Below, piece after piece: positions 56,068 to 64,000 of a stretch of 64,000 nt of DNA. A model generated the notes under the pieces. It did no database searches, had not been told where the DNA came from, and worked only from the letters and a program-made list of their open reading frames with translations. Every line of letters starts with the position of its first letter. Position 1 is the first letter of the stretch. The stretch spans positions 1 through 64,000 of the forward strand of contig NZ_JADHDT010000005.1 in assembly GCF_016820445.1 (NCBI RefSeq), read 5' to 3'. Source of the DNA: Sphingomonas beigongshangi. GTDB lineage: Bacteria > Pseudomonadota > Alphaproteobacteria > Sphingomonadales > Sphingomonadaceae. The translations under genes were made by a program, and so were the position numbers.

Positions 56068-56754
56068 TTACGAGCCGTGGTCGACCGACCGCTGCAAAAA
56101 GTCCGCGACGGCGCCGATCGCCGCTGCTTGTACGTCCTCCGGCGCGCCGCTTGCGTCGATCACGACGTGGCGCGCGGGCGCCGCCGCAGCCTGGGCACGG
56201 AAGGACGCCCGGATCCGCTCGTGGAAGGCGAGGTCGAGCGCCTCGAACCGTCCCTCGTCCAGTGCGTCCGCCGCCAGCCGCCGTCTGGAACGCGACAGGC
56301 CGGTCGCCGCGTCCACGTCCAGCACCAGCGTCAGGTCCGGCCACAGATCGTCGCACATCGTCGCATGCAGATCGCGGATCAGGCCCTCGTCCATGCCGCG
56401 GCCCGCGCCCTGATAGGCGATTGTCGATCCGACGTAGCGGTCCGACACCAGTATCTCGCCCGCCGCCACCGCCGGGCGCACGATGCGTTCGACATGCTGC
56501 ACGCGGGCCGCGGTCATCAGCAGCAGCTCCGCGCGCGGCGCCCAGCCCTCGCCGCCGCCCGACAGGAGCAACGCGCGCAGCTGCTCGCCCTCCGGCGTAC
56601 CGCCCGGCTCGCGCGTGGCGCGGACCGGCAGGCCGCGCGCCGTCAGCGCGGCGACCAGCGCGCGCACGACGCCGCTCTTGCCGGACCCGTCCACGCCCTC
56701 GACCGCGATGAAAAAACCGCGGGTCACGCCCGCAGGGAAACCGCCGCGCGTCAC
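56068..56754 (-). CDS. tmk: Thymidylate kinase
   Basis: Phosphorylates dTMP to dTDP. P-loop GVDGSGKSG near the N-terminus, [32 protein letters not shown] and a C-terminal LID with [13 protein letters not shown]. Start is ambiguous: GTG at 56754 overlaps the chorismate mutase stop (GTGA) and gives 228 residues; a second GTG at 56727 gives 219, nearer the family norm. Operon with chorismate mutase; complements thyA elsewhere in the window. Confidence 0.93.
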   Translation of the reverse strand: MTRGGFPAGVTRGFFIAVEGVDGSGKSGVVRALVAALTARGLPVRATREPGGTPEGEQLRALLLSGGGEGWAPRAELLLMTAARVQHVERIVRPAVAAGEILVSDRYVGSTIAYQGAGRGMDEGLIRDLHATMCDDLWPDLTLVLDVDAATGLSRSRRRLAADALDEGRFEALDLAFHERIRASFRAQAAAAPARHVVIDASGAPEDVQAAAIGAVADFLQRSVDHGS

Positions 56755-57029
56755 GCGCGCAGGCGCTCGTGGTGGCGGATCACCTCGTCGATGATGAAGC
56801 GCAGGAACTTCTCGGTGAATTCCGGATCGAGCTCCGCCTCCTCGGCGAGGCGGCGCAGCCGCGCGATCTGGCGTTCCTCGCGGCCGGGATCGGCCGGGGG
56901 CAGCCCGCTCGTCGCCTTGTACCGGCCGACTGCCTGCGTCACCTTGAAGCGCTCGGCGAGCAGATGGACGAGCGCGGCATCGATGTTGTCGATGCTCTTG
57001 CGATAGCCCTGCAGTGTCTCGTCGCTCAC
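56751..57029 (-). CDS. Chorismate mutase (AroQ type)
   Basis: Converts chorismate to prephenate for Phe and Tyr synthesis. A 92-residue, all-helical AroQ domain: [30 protein letters not shown] with the active-site Arg and Lys, then REERQIARL and [14 protein letters not shown]. The GTG start at 57029 lies behind GGGAGGCGGCGG. It precedes tmk with a 4-base overlap. Confidence 0.93.
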   Translation of the reverse strand: MSDETLQGYRKSIDNIDAALVHLLAERFKVTQAVGRYKATSGLPPADPGREERQIARLRRLAEEAELDPEFTEKFLRFIIDEVIRHHERLRA

Positions 57030-57141
57030 CCGCCGCCTCCCGATGCGTGGCCGATTTGCCCGGCGGCTTGCTCCATGATCGCAAGTCGCGCGGCGGGCAA
57101 GGCTTGCCTTCGCGCGCGCCAACCGCCACAGCGCGCGGGAG

Positions 57142-58152
57142 ATGACCGCCACCGTCCAGCGCCTCGACACCCACGCCCCCTCGCTCGAGCCGATGCTCCG
57201 GCTGGTGGCGGGCGACATGGAACATGTGAATGCGGTGATCCTCGACCGGATGCGGTCCGACATCCCGCTGATCCCGGAACTCGCCGGCCATCTGATCGCG
57301 GGCGGCGGCAAGCGGATGCGGCCGATGCTGACGCTCGCGAGCGCGCGGCTGCTCGGCTATGAGGGGACTCGGCACCACATGCTCGCCGCCGCGGTCGAGT
57401 TCATCCACACCGCGACGCTGCTGCACGACGACGTGGTCGATGGATCGGACCTGCGCCGGGGCAAGCGTACGGCGAACATCATCTGGGGCAACCCCGCCAG
57501 CGTGCTGGTCGGCGACTTCCTGTTCAGCCGCAGCTTCGAGCTGATGGTCGAGGCCGAATCGCTCAAGGTGCTCCGCATCCTGTCGAATGCATCGGCGGTG
57601 ATCGCGGAGGGCGAGGTCAACCAGCTCACCGCCGCCCGGCGCATCGACCTGCCCGAGGAACGCTATCTCGACATCATCGATGCCAAGACCGCGGCGCTGT
57701 TCGCGGCCGCCTGTCGCATCGCCGCCGTGGTCGCGGAACGGCCCGACGCGGACGAGGCGGCGCTGGATGCCTATGGCCGCAACCTCGGCATCGCCTTCCA
57801 GCTGGTCGACGACGCGATCGACTATGTCTCGGACGCCGGCACGATGGGCAAGGACGCGGGCGACGATTTCCGCGAGGGCAAGATGACGCTCCCCGTCATC
57901 CTCGCGCTGGCACGCGGCGATGCGACGGACCGGGCCTTCTGGAAGGACGCGGTGGAAGGGCGCCGGGCGTCGGACGCCGATTTCGCGCATGCGATCGAAC
58001 TGGTCCGCAAGACGCGCGCGGTGGACGATACCTTGGCGCGCGCGCGCCATTATGGTCAGCGCGCGATCGATGCGATCGCTGGCTTCCCCGCCGGCAAGGC
58101 GAAGGACGCCATGGTCGAAGCCGTCGCCTTCGCGGTAGCGCGCGCCTACTAA
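57142..58152 (+). CDS. ispB: Polyprenyl diphosphate synthase
   Basis: Trans-isoprenyl diphosphate synthase of 336 residues that makes the quinone side chain. First aspartate-rich motif DDVVD (96-100, in [15 protein letters not shown]), second in [10 protein letters not shown], and [10 protein letters not shown] for isopentenyl binding. Small residues before the first motif (EFIHTATL) fit a long-chain product (octaprenyl to decaprenyl; sphingomonads use Q-10). ATG behind GCGGGAG. The exact chain length is not decided by the sequence seen. Confidence 0.92.
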   Translation: MTATVQRLDTHAPSLEPMLRLVAGDMEHVNAVILDRMRSDIPLIPELAGHLIAGGGKRMRPMLTLASARLLGYEGTRHHMLAAAVEFIHTATLLHDDVVDGSDLRRGKRTANIIWGNPASVLVGDFLFSRSFELMVEAESLKVLRILSNASAVIAEGEVNQLTAARRIDLPEERYLDIIDAKTAALFAAACRIAAVVAERPDADEAALDAYGRNLGIAFQLVDDAIDYVSDAGTMGKDAGDDFREGKMTLPVILALARGDATDRAFWKDAVEGRRASDADFAHAIELVRKTRAVDDTLARARHYGQRAIDAIAGFPAGKAKDAMVEAVAFAVARAY

Positions 58153-58226
58153 AGTCTGATCCACCTGCGGAAGGGGGGCGGCCCCCGATCCAGCCCCCGT
58201 TCAGCCTTGCTGGATGGCGCACTAGC
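58153..58226 (+). repeat. Dispersed intergenic element, copy 4
   Basis: Begins AGTCTGATCCACCTGCGG directly after the ispB stop, like copy 1 (GGTCCGGTCCACCTG), and ends CAGCCTTGCTGGATGGCGCACTAG with the CAGC-CTT-GCTG hairpin. Its end overlaps the stop of the convergent cation exporter gene. Confidence 0.55.
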
Positions 58227-59193
58227 AGCCGCCGCAGTCGCCGGCGGTTTCCACCTGCAGCGTCGTGTGCCCGATCCCGAAGCGGTCGTGCAGCATCGCC
58301 TGCGCCTGGGCAAGGAAATGGTCGTGCGGCAGGCCGAGCGGCATCAGCAGATGCGCGGTGAGCACCGGCTCCGTCGTCGACATGGGCCAGATGTGCAGAT
58401 CGTGGATGCCGGTGACGCCGGGCAGGTCGGCGAGCGCCTGCTCGACCGCGTCATAGTCGATGCCGCGCGGCACGGCGGACAGCGACATTTCGACCGTCTC
58501 GCGCAGCAGGCCCCAGGTCTGCCAGAAGATCAGCGCGGCGATGACGAGGCTGATGGCGGGATCGATCCAGCCGATACCCGTCGCCCAGATCACCGCGCCC
58601 GCGACGACCACCGCCGCCGATACCGCGGCGTCGCTGAGCATGTGGAGATAGGCGGCACGGACGTTGACGTCGCCCTTGCGGCCGCTCGCGAACAGCCAGG
58701 CGGTGAAGGCGTTGACCAGGATGCCGATGCCGGCGACGACCGATACGGTCAGCCCGGCGAGCGGCGGCGGGTCGCCGATCCGCTGCACCGCCTCCAGCGC
58801 GATCGCGCCGAGCGCCACGAGCAGCAGCAGCGCGTTGAGCAGCGCGGCGAGAATCGTCGATCCCTTGAAGCCATAGGTGAAGCGCTTGGTCGGCCCGCGC
58901 TTCGCCAGCGTCGCACCGCCCCAGGCGACCGCGAGGCCGAGGACGTCGGAGAGATTGTGTCCCGCATCCGCCAGCAGCGCGACGGACCCGGTCCACAGCC
59001 CCGCACCCGCTTCCGCCAGCACATAGGCGATGTTGAGCCCGATGCCGATCGCGAAGGCGCGGTCGAAGCTGGCGGGAGCATGGCTGTGACCATGGTGACC
59101 GTGACCGTGACCGTGGCCGTGGTGATGGCCATGGCCCTGGTGGGCGTGACCGCCGCCATGGCCGTGGCCGTCGTGATGATGATGGATGTGCAA
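58222..59193 (-). CDS. Cation diffusion facilitator with His-rich N-terminus (CzcD/DmeF-like)
   Basis: Metal efflux protein of 323 residues. Residues 2-38 are almost all His and Gly, a cytoplasmic metal-binding tail. Six membrane helices follow; the transport site is in LLADAGHNLSDVLGL (HxxxD) and YLHMLSDAAVSA. A C-terminal cytoplasmic metal domain ends in CGGC. Likely zinc, possibly cobalt or nickel. Start is TTG at 59193, seven bases after GAGGA; no in-frame ATG is near. Confidence 0.9.
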   Translation of the reverse strand: MHIHHHHDGHGHGGGHAHQGHGHHHGHGHGHGHHGHSHAPASFDRAFAIGIGLNIAYVLAEAGAGLWTGSVALLADAGHNLSDVLGLAVAWGGATLAKRGPTKRFTYGFKGSTILAALLNALLLLVALGAIALEAVQRIGDPPPLAGLTVSVVAGIGILVNAFTAWLFASGRKGDVNVRAAYLHMLSDAAVSAAVVVAGAVIWATGIGWIDPAISLVIAALIFWQTWGLLRETVEMSLSAVPRGIDYDAVEQALADLPGVTGIHDLHIWPMSTTEPVLTAHLLMPLGLPHDHFLAQAQAMLHDRFGIGHTTLQVETAGDCGGC

Positions 59194-59267
59194 CCGTTCG
59201 TCCTCGTCCCGGCGAAAGGGCCGCCGGCAGCAGCCCTATCACCGCGGCGGCAGGTGATGATAGGACC

Positions 59268-59573
59268 TCAGTCCTTGCCGAACAGGCCACCCAGCATGCC
59301 GCCGATGCCGCCTTCGCCGCCGCCCAGGACGCGGCCGATGTCGCCCAGCGCGCCCTCGCCGCCGACATGGGCCAGGATCTGGTTCAGCACGTCGTGCGGC
59401 AGGCCGGTCGAGTCGGCGGCGGCTGCGACGGTGTCGCCCTCCTGGCCATGCGCCGCGCCCAGCGCGCCGATCGCCGCGCTGACCTGTTCCGGCGACAGAC
59501 CCACCTTTTCCGCCAGATTGGTGATGGCGGGATTGCCCGCGACCTGACCCAGAATGCCGTCCAACATGCCCAT
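59268..59573 (-). CDS. YidB/DUF937-like small protein
   Basis: 101 residues, MGMLDGILGQVAG then LAEKVGLSPEQVSAAIGALG, DVLNQILAHVGGEGALGDIGRVLGGG and a glycine-rich C-terminus ending LFGKD. The pattern resembles YidB/DUF937-type proteins with helices and a Gly-rich tail. No signal peptide. Lies between the cation exporter and hrpB, divergent from hrpB by 89 bases. Function unknown. Confidence 0.75.
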   Translation of the reverse strand: MGMLDGILGQVAGNPAITNLAEKVGLSPEQVSAAIGALGAAHGQEGDTVAAAADSTGLPHDVLNQILAHVGGEGALGDIGRVLGGGEGGIGGMLGGLFGKD

Positions 59574-59662
59574 GTGATGTCTCCCACAACGGAAGCTGCG
59601 ATCGTAGCGAAGCGTTCGGTCGCGTTGAAGTCCCCCGATATCGGTGGCACAGCCGCCGCGCC

Positions 59663-62107
59663 GTGTCCGACCTGCCCATCCATGCCGTCCTGCCAGACCT
59701 GCTCGCCGTGCTGCGGCGGGGCAGCAACGCGGTGCTCGTCGCGCCGCCCGGCGCGGGCAAGACGACCGCCGTCGCGCCCGCGCTGATCCATGAAGACTGG
59801 TGCACGGGCGAGGTGCTGCTGCTGTCGCCGCGGCGGCTCGCGGCGCGCGCCGCGGCGGAACGGATGGCGGCGCTGGCGGGGGAGGCGGTTGGCGGGACCT
59901 TCGGCTATGCGACCCGCATGGATTCGCGCCGCTCCGCGGCGACGCGCGTGACGGTGGTGACGGAGGGGATCTTCGTCGCGCGCATCCAGGCCGATCCCGA
60001 GCTCGCCGGCATCTCCGCCGTGCTGTTCGACGAGGTGCACGAACGCAGTCTCGACGGCGACTTCGGCCTGGCGCTCGCGCTCGATGCGCAGGGGGCGCTG
60101 CGGCCCGACCTGCGCCTCGTCGCCATGTCGGCGACGCTCGACGGCAGCCGCTTCGCCGCGTTGATGGGAGCCCAGGGCCAGCCCGCGCCGGTCATCGAAA
60201 GCGAGGGGCGCAGCTATCCGCTGACGCTGCGCCATCTCGGCCGGGACGCGACCGCGCGGATCGAGCATTCGGTCGCCGCCGCGATCCGCCGCGCGCTCGC
60301 GGAGGAAGAGGGCGGCGTGCTCGCCTTCCTGCCCGGCGTCGGCGAGATCGAGCGCGTCCAGGAACGCCTCGCGGACCTGCCCGCGACGATCGCGCTCCAT
60401 CAGCTGCACGGCAGCCTCGACCCCGCCGCGCAACGCGCCGCGATCCGGCCGGAGCCCGACGGCCGCCGCAAGCTCGTGCTCGCGACCGGCATCGCAGAGA
60501 CCAGCCTGACGCTCGACGGCATCCGCATCGTCGTCGATTCGGGGCTGGCGCGGCGGCCTCGCTATGATCGCGCCGCCGGCATGACCCGCCTGGTCACCGA
60601 GCGCGCCAGCCAGGCGGCGGTGACGCAGCGCGCCGGCCGCGCCGCGCGACAGGGCCCGGGCGTCGCCTATCGCCTGTGGGAGGAGGCGGCGACCGCCGGC
60701 CTGCCGCGCTTCGACCCACCCGAGATCCTGGAGGCGGACCTGTCCGGCCTCGTCCTCGCCGCCGCGATCTGGGGCGTCGCCGATCCCCGCGCGCTCGCCT
60801 GGCTCGACCCGCCGCCCGAGGCGGCGGTGCAGGAAGCGCGCGGCAGGCTGGCGCAGATCGACGCGATCGACGGCGACGGCCGCCCCACGGCGCACGGCCG
60901 CCGCATAGCCGCCATGCCGATGGCGCCACGCCTGGCGCATATGCTGCTGCGCGCGGGCGCGATGGGGCAGGGGCGGATCGCCGCTGAGGTCGCGGTGCTC
61001 CTGTCCGAGCGCGGGCTTGGCGGCTCCGACCCGGACCTCGACACCCGGTTGAAGCGCTGGCGCACCGATCGCGGTCCGAAAGCCAAGGCTGCGCGCCAGC
61101 TCGCCGAGCGTTGGGCGAAGCTCGCCGGCGGCACGCCCGGCGCGGAGGAGGGCGTCGAGGTCGCGATCGCGCTCGCCTTTCCCGACCGCGTCGCGCGCCG
61201 CCGCGACGCGAGCGGCGAGCATTGGGCATCGGCGGGCGGCCGTGGCTTCCGGCTCGACCCGGCGAGCAATCTCGCCCGCGCCGAATGGCTTGCGGTGGCG
61301 GAGACGCAGGGCGCGGCATCGGGCGCGCGCATCCTCGCCGCCGCGCCGATCGCGCTGGCGACGATCGAGCGGCTGTTCGCCGACCGGATCGAGACGCAGC
61401 GCACCGTCACCTTCGACCCCGCGACCGGCGGCGTCGTCGCGCTACGCGAGCGGCGGCTCGGCGCGCTGCGCCTGTCGAGCGGCCCGGATGCGCAGGCGGA
61501 CCCGGCGGCGATCGCGGCCGCGCTGCTGGAGGCGGTGCGCGCGCGCGGTCTCGACCTGTTGCCGTGGAGCGAGGGCGCCGCGGCGCTACGCCGTCGCGCC
61601 GCTTATGCCGGCGTGCCGCTGGAGGCGTTGATGGCGGAGCGGCTCGACGAATGGCTGCCGCCGCTGCTCGCCGGCCGGCGCCGCCTGGATGCGATTCCCG
61701 CCGGCGCGCTGACCGATGCGTTGCGGACGCTGATCGGCTGGACCGAAATGCAGCGGCTCGACCGGCTCGCGCCGGCGGATTTCACCAGCCCGGCGGGCAG
61801 CACCCATGCGATCGACTATGCGGCGGAGGGCGGGCCGAAGGTGGAATTGCGCGTCCAGGCGCTGTTCGGCCTCGCAGAGCACCCGACCGTCGGCAGCGAG
61901 CGCGTACCGCTGGTGCTCAGCCTGACCAGCCCGGCCGGCCGGCCGATCCAGACGACGCGCGACCTGCCCGGCTTCTGGCGCGGCAGCTGGGCGGCGGTGG
62001 CGAAGGAGATGCGCGGGCGCTATCCCAAACATCCCTGGCCCGACGACCCCGCCGCCGCCGCCGCGACGCTGCGCACCAAGAAGGCCGATGCGCGCCGAGG
62101 CGGGTGA
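59663..62107 (+). CDS. hrpB: ATP-dependent helicase HrpB
   Basis: DEAH-box superfamily 2 helicase of 814 residues. Motif I APPGAGKTT, motif II DEVH (VLFDEVHERSLDGDFGLALAL), motif III SATLDG, motif VI QRAGRAARQGPG, and the C-terminal HrpB domain with WEAT-type segments (FRLDPASNL, LPGFWRGSW, KHPWPDDP). Role in RNA metabolism is not well defined; in E. coli it is non-essential. GTG start at 59663, giving VSDLPIHAVLPDLL. Confidence 0.93.
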   Translation: MSDLPIHAVLPDLLAVLRRGSNAVLVAPPGAGKTTAVAPALIHEDWCTGEVLLLSPRRLAARAAAERMAALAGEAVGGTFGYATRMDSRRSAATRVTVVTEGIFVARIQADPELAGISAVLFDEVHERSLDGDFGLALALDAQGALRPDLRLVAMSATLDGSRFAALMGAQGQPAPVIESEGRSYPLTLRHLGRDATARIEHSVAAAIRRALAEEEGGVLAFLPGVGEIERVQERLADLPATIALHQLHGSLDPAAQRAAIRPEPDGRRKLVLATGIAETSLTLDGIRIVVDSGLARRPRYDRAAGMTRLVTERASQAAVTQRAGRAARQGPGVAYRLWEEAATAGLPRFDPPEILEADLSGLVLAAAIWGVADPRALAWLDPPPEAAVQEARGRLAQIDAIDGDGRPTAHGRRIAAMPMAPRLAHMLLRAGAMGQGRIAAEVAVLLSERGLGGSDPDLDTRLKRWRTDRGPKAKAARQLAERWAKLAGGTPGAEEGVEVAIALAFPDRVARRRDASGEHWASAGGRGFRLDPASNLARAEWLAVAETQGAASGARILAAAPIALATIERLFADRIETQRTVTFDPATGGVVALRERRLGALRLSSGPDAQADPAAIAAALLEAVRARGLDLLPWSEGAAALRRRAAYAGVPLEALMAERLDEWLPPLLAGRRRLDAIPAGALTDALRTLIGWTEMQRLDRLAPADFTSPAGSTHAIDYAAEGGPKVELRVQALFGLAEHPTVGSERVPLVLSLTSPAGRPIQTTRDLPGFWRGSWAAVAKEMRGRYPKHPWPDDPAAAAATLRTKKADARRGG

Positions 62108-62143
62108 GCGCGGCCGATGTTGTTCCTGCGTCGATCCAGCGAT

Positions 62144-62186
62144 AGCAGAATGTCTGTTGTTGGGAGGAGAGCGGAATGGCAGCTTC
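62144..62186 (+). repeat. Degenerate short repeat, copy 1 of 3
   Basis: AGCAGAATGTCTGTTGTTGG, then GAGGAGAGCGG. Related to 62871-62914 (AGCGGAATGTCCGCTGTTTGGAGGAAGGC) and 63802-63824 (AACAGCAATGTCCGCTGTTGG). The core AATGTCCGCT..TTGG recurs in this tail region only. Confidence 0.5.
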
Positions 62187-62298
62187 GGCACGGCTGGTCG
62201 CGATAGAAGACATCAGCGGGTCGCTGCCTTTCCCAAAATTGATGGTTGATCGGGAAGCGTAGTCTCTGGTCACGTCTGCCTGCTAAGACGCCTGACGC

Positions 62299-62640
62299 TT
62301 AGCTGGCCGACGCCGGGCACCTCTCAAGACTTCCCTCCGGCAGCGACAAACCATTATGGGCTAAAAACCGCACCGCCTTGCCAGCTCGTTGGACGGTGAT
62401 CCTCACACAATAGTTGCGTGGATGTATTCGCTCGACCGGGCCAAAGGCCGCCAGATAATCGTTCGACGGTATCTCAAATTTTACCGGATAACCATCTAGG
62501 TTGACATAAAAGTAGGTTGAGGCTTTGTAGTGATCGACAAAAGCGCTCCAGATGCGCACATCGCTATCATATGTGACAAGCCGGTCTCCACGAAACACTA
62601 CTGCCTGCCTTATTCTTAACAGAATGCCAAGTGACATCAT
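62299..62640 (-). CDS. Hypothetical protein, possibly N-terminally truncated
   Basis: From ATG at 62640, 113 residues with VFRGDRLVTYDSDVRIWSAF, STYFYVNLDGYPVKFEIPS and IHPRNYCVRITVQRAGKAVRFLAHNG, coding-like but of no known family. The same frame stays open about 60 codons upstream, where it encodes RQRPRSIKLATVTVISSILI, a positive-then-hydrophobic stretch like a membrane helix, yet no ATG, GTG or TTG is available there. Either the true start is unusual or the 5' end is decayed. GC content is lower than in the rest of the window. Confidence 0.5.
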   Translation of the reverse strand: MMSLGILLRIRQAVVFRGDRLVTYDSDVRIWSAFVDHYKASTYFYVNLDGYPVKFEIPSNDYLAAFGPVERIHPRNYCVRITVQRAGKAVRFLAHNGLSLPEGSLERCPASAS

Positions 62641-62913
62641 CGAACACGTAGCAGCGATCAGGATTGAGGAGATGACGGTAACAGTAGCTAATTTGATGCT
62701 TCGAGGCCGCTGACGAAGCCCTTGAATAAGGCAGAATACACCGAGACCACTCCCGATTGCTCTTTCCCGAAATGGCCCGTCGGAGATGGAGAAGCGGGAA
62801 AGATCGCGCTTAATGATCGGCCGTCATCGGAAGGGGCGGATTGCCAGCCTGCACGTCTGAGTGTGGACGAAAGCGGAATGTCCGCTGTTTGGAGGAAGGC
62901 AGACTGACGGCTC
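62641..62913. other. Gap between the two orphan genes
   Basis: About 270 bases of mixed composition containing the upstream continuation of the frame at 62299 and the second copy of the short repeat. No clear promoter or terminator. Confidence 0.4.
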
Positions 62914-62914
62914 T
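62871..62914 (+). repeat. Degenerate short repeat, copy 2 of 3
   Basis: AGCGGAATGTCCGCTGTTTG, then GAGGAAGGCAGACTGACGG; contains the small dyad AGCGGA..TCCGCT. Ends at the stop of the orphan exported protein gene. Closest of the three to a probable consensus. Confidence 0.5.
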
Positions 62915-63531
62915 CAGCCACAGGCACCCGTGTGAGGACAGTCATGTTGCGAGATCACATGATCGACAATTATTTCCCGACCTGACATCCCCATATGACC
63001 ATAATGGCCCGGATACTTGGTCTCGCGACCTACGAATTCGACAAATAATCTCCGGCCGCCCCGTTGCCACCCATGCCGCAGAGTGGTCCGCTCGACATCT
63101 AGCCAGATCGTCGCCGCGATGGCTGCATCAGCCTGCTTTCTCCATTGGGATGATTTCGTATCTCCGCTAGCCCATTGGGGCGCCGTAGTTCCCTGCGGGA
63201 TGAACTGCTGGCCCTCGAAGTCGTCGACCCAGACGCCGCGATACCGACGCGGAGACTTCATCTTGTAGCATTTGTCGGTAGGCAGAGACCCAATCACTCC
63301 GGCTTCGATAACGTACGTGCAGGGTCCCTTGCGTATCAAACGACCGTCGAACCGATAGCAGGCGTGCCCTTCGTCAGATTGCGCGCATGGCACACCGAGA
63401 AGCCGCGCGCGCTTCTGATCTTCCGGGCGCGCAAAAACTTTAGCCGGGGGAGTCGCGAACTGACCAGGCGCATCCGTGCTTATACCAGCCGCGGCGACCA
63501 CAAGTAACAGCGCGGGAAACCCTCTGGGCAT
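62914..63531 (-). CDS. Hypothetical exported protein
   Basis: 205 residues with a signal peptide (MPRGFPALLLVVAAAGISTDA). The mature protein has about six cysteines, including CAQSDEGHACYRFDGRLI and KGPCTYVIEAGV, and a second half with WLDVERTTLRHGWQRGGRRLF and DHVISQHDCPHTGACG. No family recognised. ATG at 63531 has GAGG six bases upstream; an ATG at 63597 would place 22 residues before the signal. Same direction as the neighbouring orphan gene; codon use and GC are less extreme than elsewhere in the window. Confidence 0.65.
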   Translation of the reverse strand: MPRGFPALLLVVAAAGISTDAPGQFATPPAKVFARPEDQKRARLLGVPCAQSDEGHACYRFDGRLIRKGPCTYVIEAGVIGSLPTDKCYKMKSPRRYRGVWVDDFEGQQFIPQGTTAPQWASGDTKSSQWRKQADAAIAATIWLDVERTTLRHGWQRGGRRLFVEFVGRETKYPGHYGHMGMSGREIIVDHVISQHDCPHTGACG

Positions 63532-64000
63532 AGCAAACCTCGAGCGAATCGGCAAGAATGGCGTATTGGAACCGGACGTTCTTGATGTATCTTGCATCCA
63601 CGAAACAATCCCGGCAAGTCTAAGTCAGGCGAAGAGCTCCTGTGCGAGGGGGTGGCCGGCATTGTGCTACAAGTTGTTATGCGAACAGCTAAACAGCGCC
63701 AATGACATCGAGGTCGCCGGCTCTGCGAGAAGCACGACGATTTCCTGGTCGCCGTGCGATCAGCTGCAGAACGCCGATGTGGCAAAATGACCGGCCTAAC
63801 GAACAGCAATGTCCGCTGTTGGACAGATGCGTAAACGCGTTCAATAAACGAGGCTCCACACAGTCTACGCTTTCCTTCGATACGCCCGGCCCGTTTCCGG
63901 AATCCCCCTGTCCCGTCCCGCCCGTACTTCCGCTGGGCGGTGGGCTGCTGACGAGGTCCGGGGCGACGGAGCGTATCGCCGGCGGCCCTCTAGCACGTGT
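63532..64000. other. Right end of the window, no supported gene
   Basis: Contains the third short repeat (63802-63824). From about 63824 a plus-strand frame (SFDTPGPFPESP, LPLGGGLLTRSGATERIAGG) stays open to the edge, but it has no ATG or GTG start and cannot be judged without more sequence. Confidence 0.4.
63802..63824 (+). repeat. Degenerate short repeat, copy 3 of 3
   Basis: AACAGCAATGTCCGCTGTTG followed by GAC: the core of copies 1 and 2 with its right half lost. AACAGC and GCTGTT form a small dyad around it. Confidence 0.45.

Noticed and set aside
62176..62262. A 28-codon frame with a good ribosome site after hrpB
   Set aside because: Its ribosome site and start fall inside the degenerate repeat, so both can be explained by the repeat; no recognisable peptide.
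63824..64000. Open plus-strand frame running off the right edge
   Set aside because: The sequence is suggestive, but it lacks an ATG or GTG start and too little is visible to support a gene.

Overview
The window is a GC-rich chromosomal segment of an alphaproteobacterium, most probably Sphingomonas or a close sphingomonad. This is inferred from the gene families and their style: GlpX fructose bisphosphatase, TorF-type and alginate_exp-type porins, a CsgF/CsgG curli locus, RNase E with an acidic insert in its S1 region, an RF2 with an SPY motif, an FeS-type photolyase and very compact operons with 4-8 base overlaps. No tRNA, rRNA, CRISPR array, insertion sequence or prophage was recognised. 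The left edge cuts a chemotaxis receptor.

Layout. 0-8.8 kb: chemoreceptor, glpX with a CPBP membrane protease, a three-gene ABC-2 exporter unit ending in a DUF429 protein, and an M48 chaperone-protease coupled to a DsbA-like oxidoreductase. 8.9-18.1 kb: RNase E with a clear terminator, divergent from an N-acetylmuramoyl-L-alanine amidase, PBP1A, RF2 and a lipoprotein-like methyltransferase. 18.7-22.4 kb: a curli (functional amyloid) cluster, csgF-csgG, two curlin-repeat subunits and a fifth exported protein. 22.4-25.7 kb: a minimal RadC-like JAMM protein, then thyA-folA-ribF (folate, thymidylate, flavin). 25.8-29.4 kb: a two-gene glycan unit (GT4 glycosyltransferase fused to an alpha-helical domain, plus a GH130-like protein). 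29.5-34.8 kb: queF divergent from an FeS photolyase, sulfurtransferase plus cystathionine lyase, and a TorF porin. 34.9-41.1 kb: ileS-lspA-DUF3035 operon, a 24-bp tandem repeat, a small gene and an OPT transporter. 41.5-43.3 kb: homoserine dehydrogenase and an O6-alkylguanine transferase. 43.3-49.5 kb: dctB-dctD two-component system divergent from the dicarboxylate carrier dctA and a porin. 49.5-54.7 kb: a large hybrid histidine kinase whose N-terminus is a ParD-type ribbon-helix-helix domain, then two crotonase-fold enzymes. 54.7-62.1 kb: secreted protease pair, tmk-chorismate mutase, polyprenyl synthase, a zinc-type CDF exporter, a YidB-like protein and HrpB helicase. 62.1-64 kb: a less GC-rich tail with two orphan genes and degenerate repeats.

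The most unusual items are the ParD-kinase fusion without a nearby toxin; the curli locus with a hairpin and mini-ORF leader before its main subunit; a DctD-like AAA+ regulator lacking the GAFTGA loop; the tandem repeats and large palindrome around the ileS upstream region; and a hairpin-forming intergenic element found four times. Functions rest on motif recognition by eye; no database search was possible.
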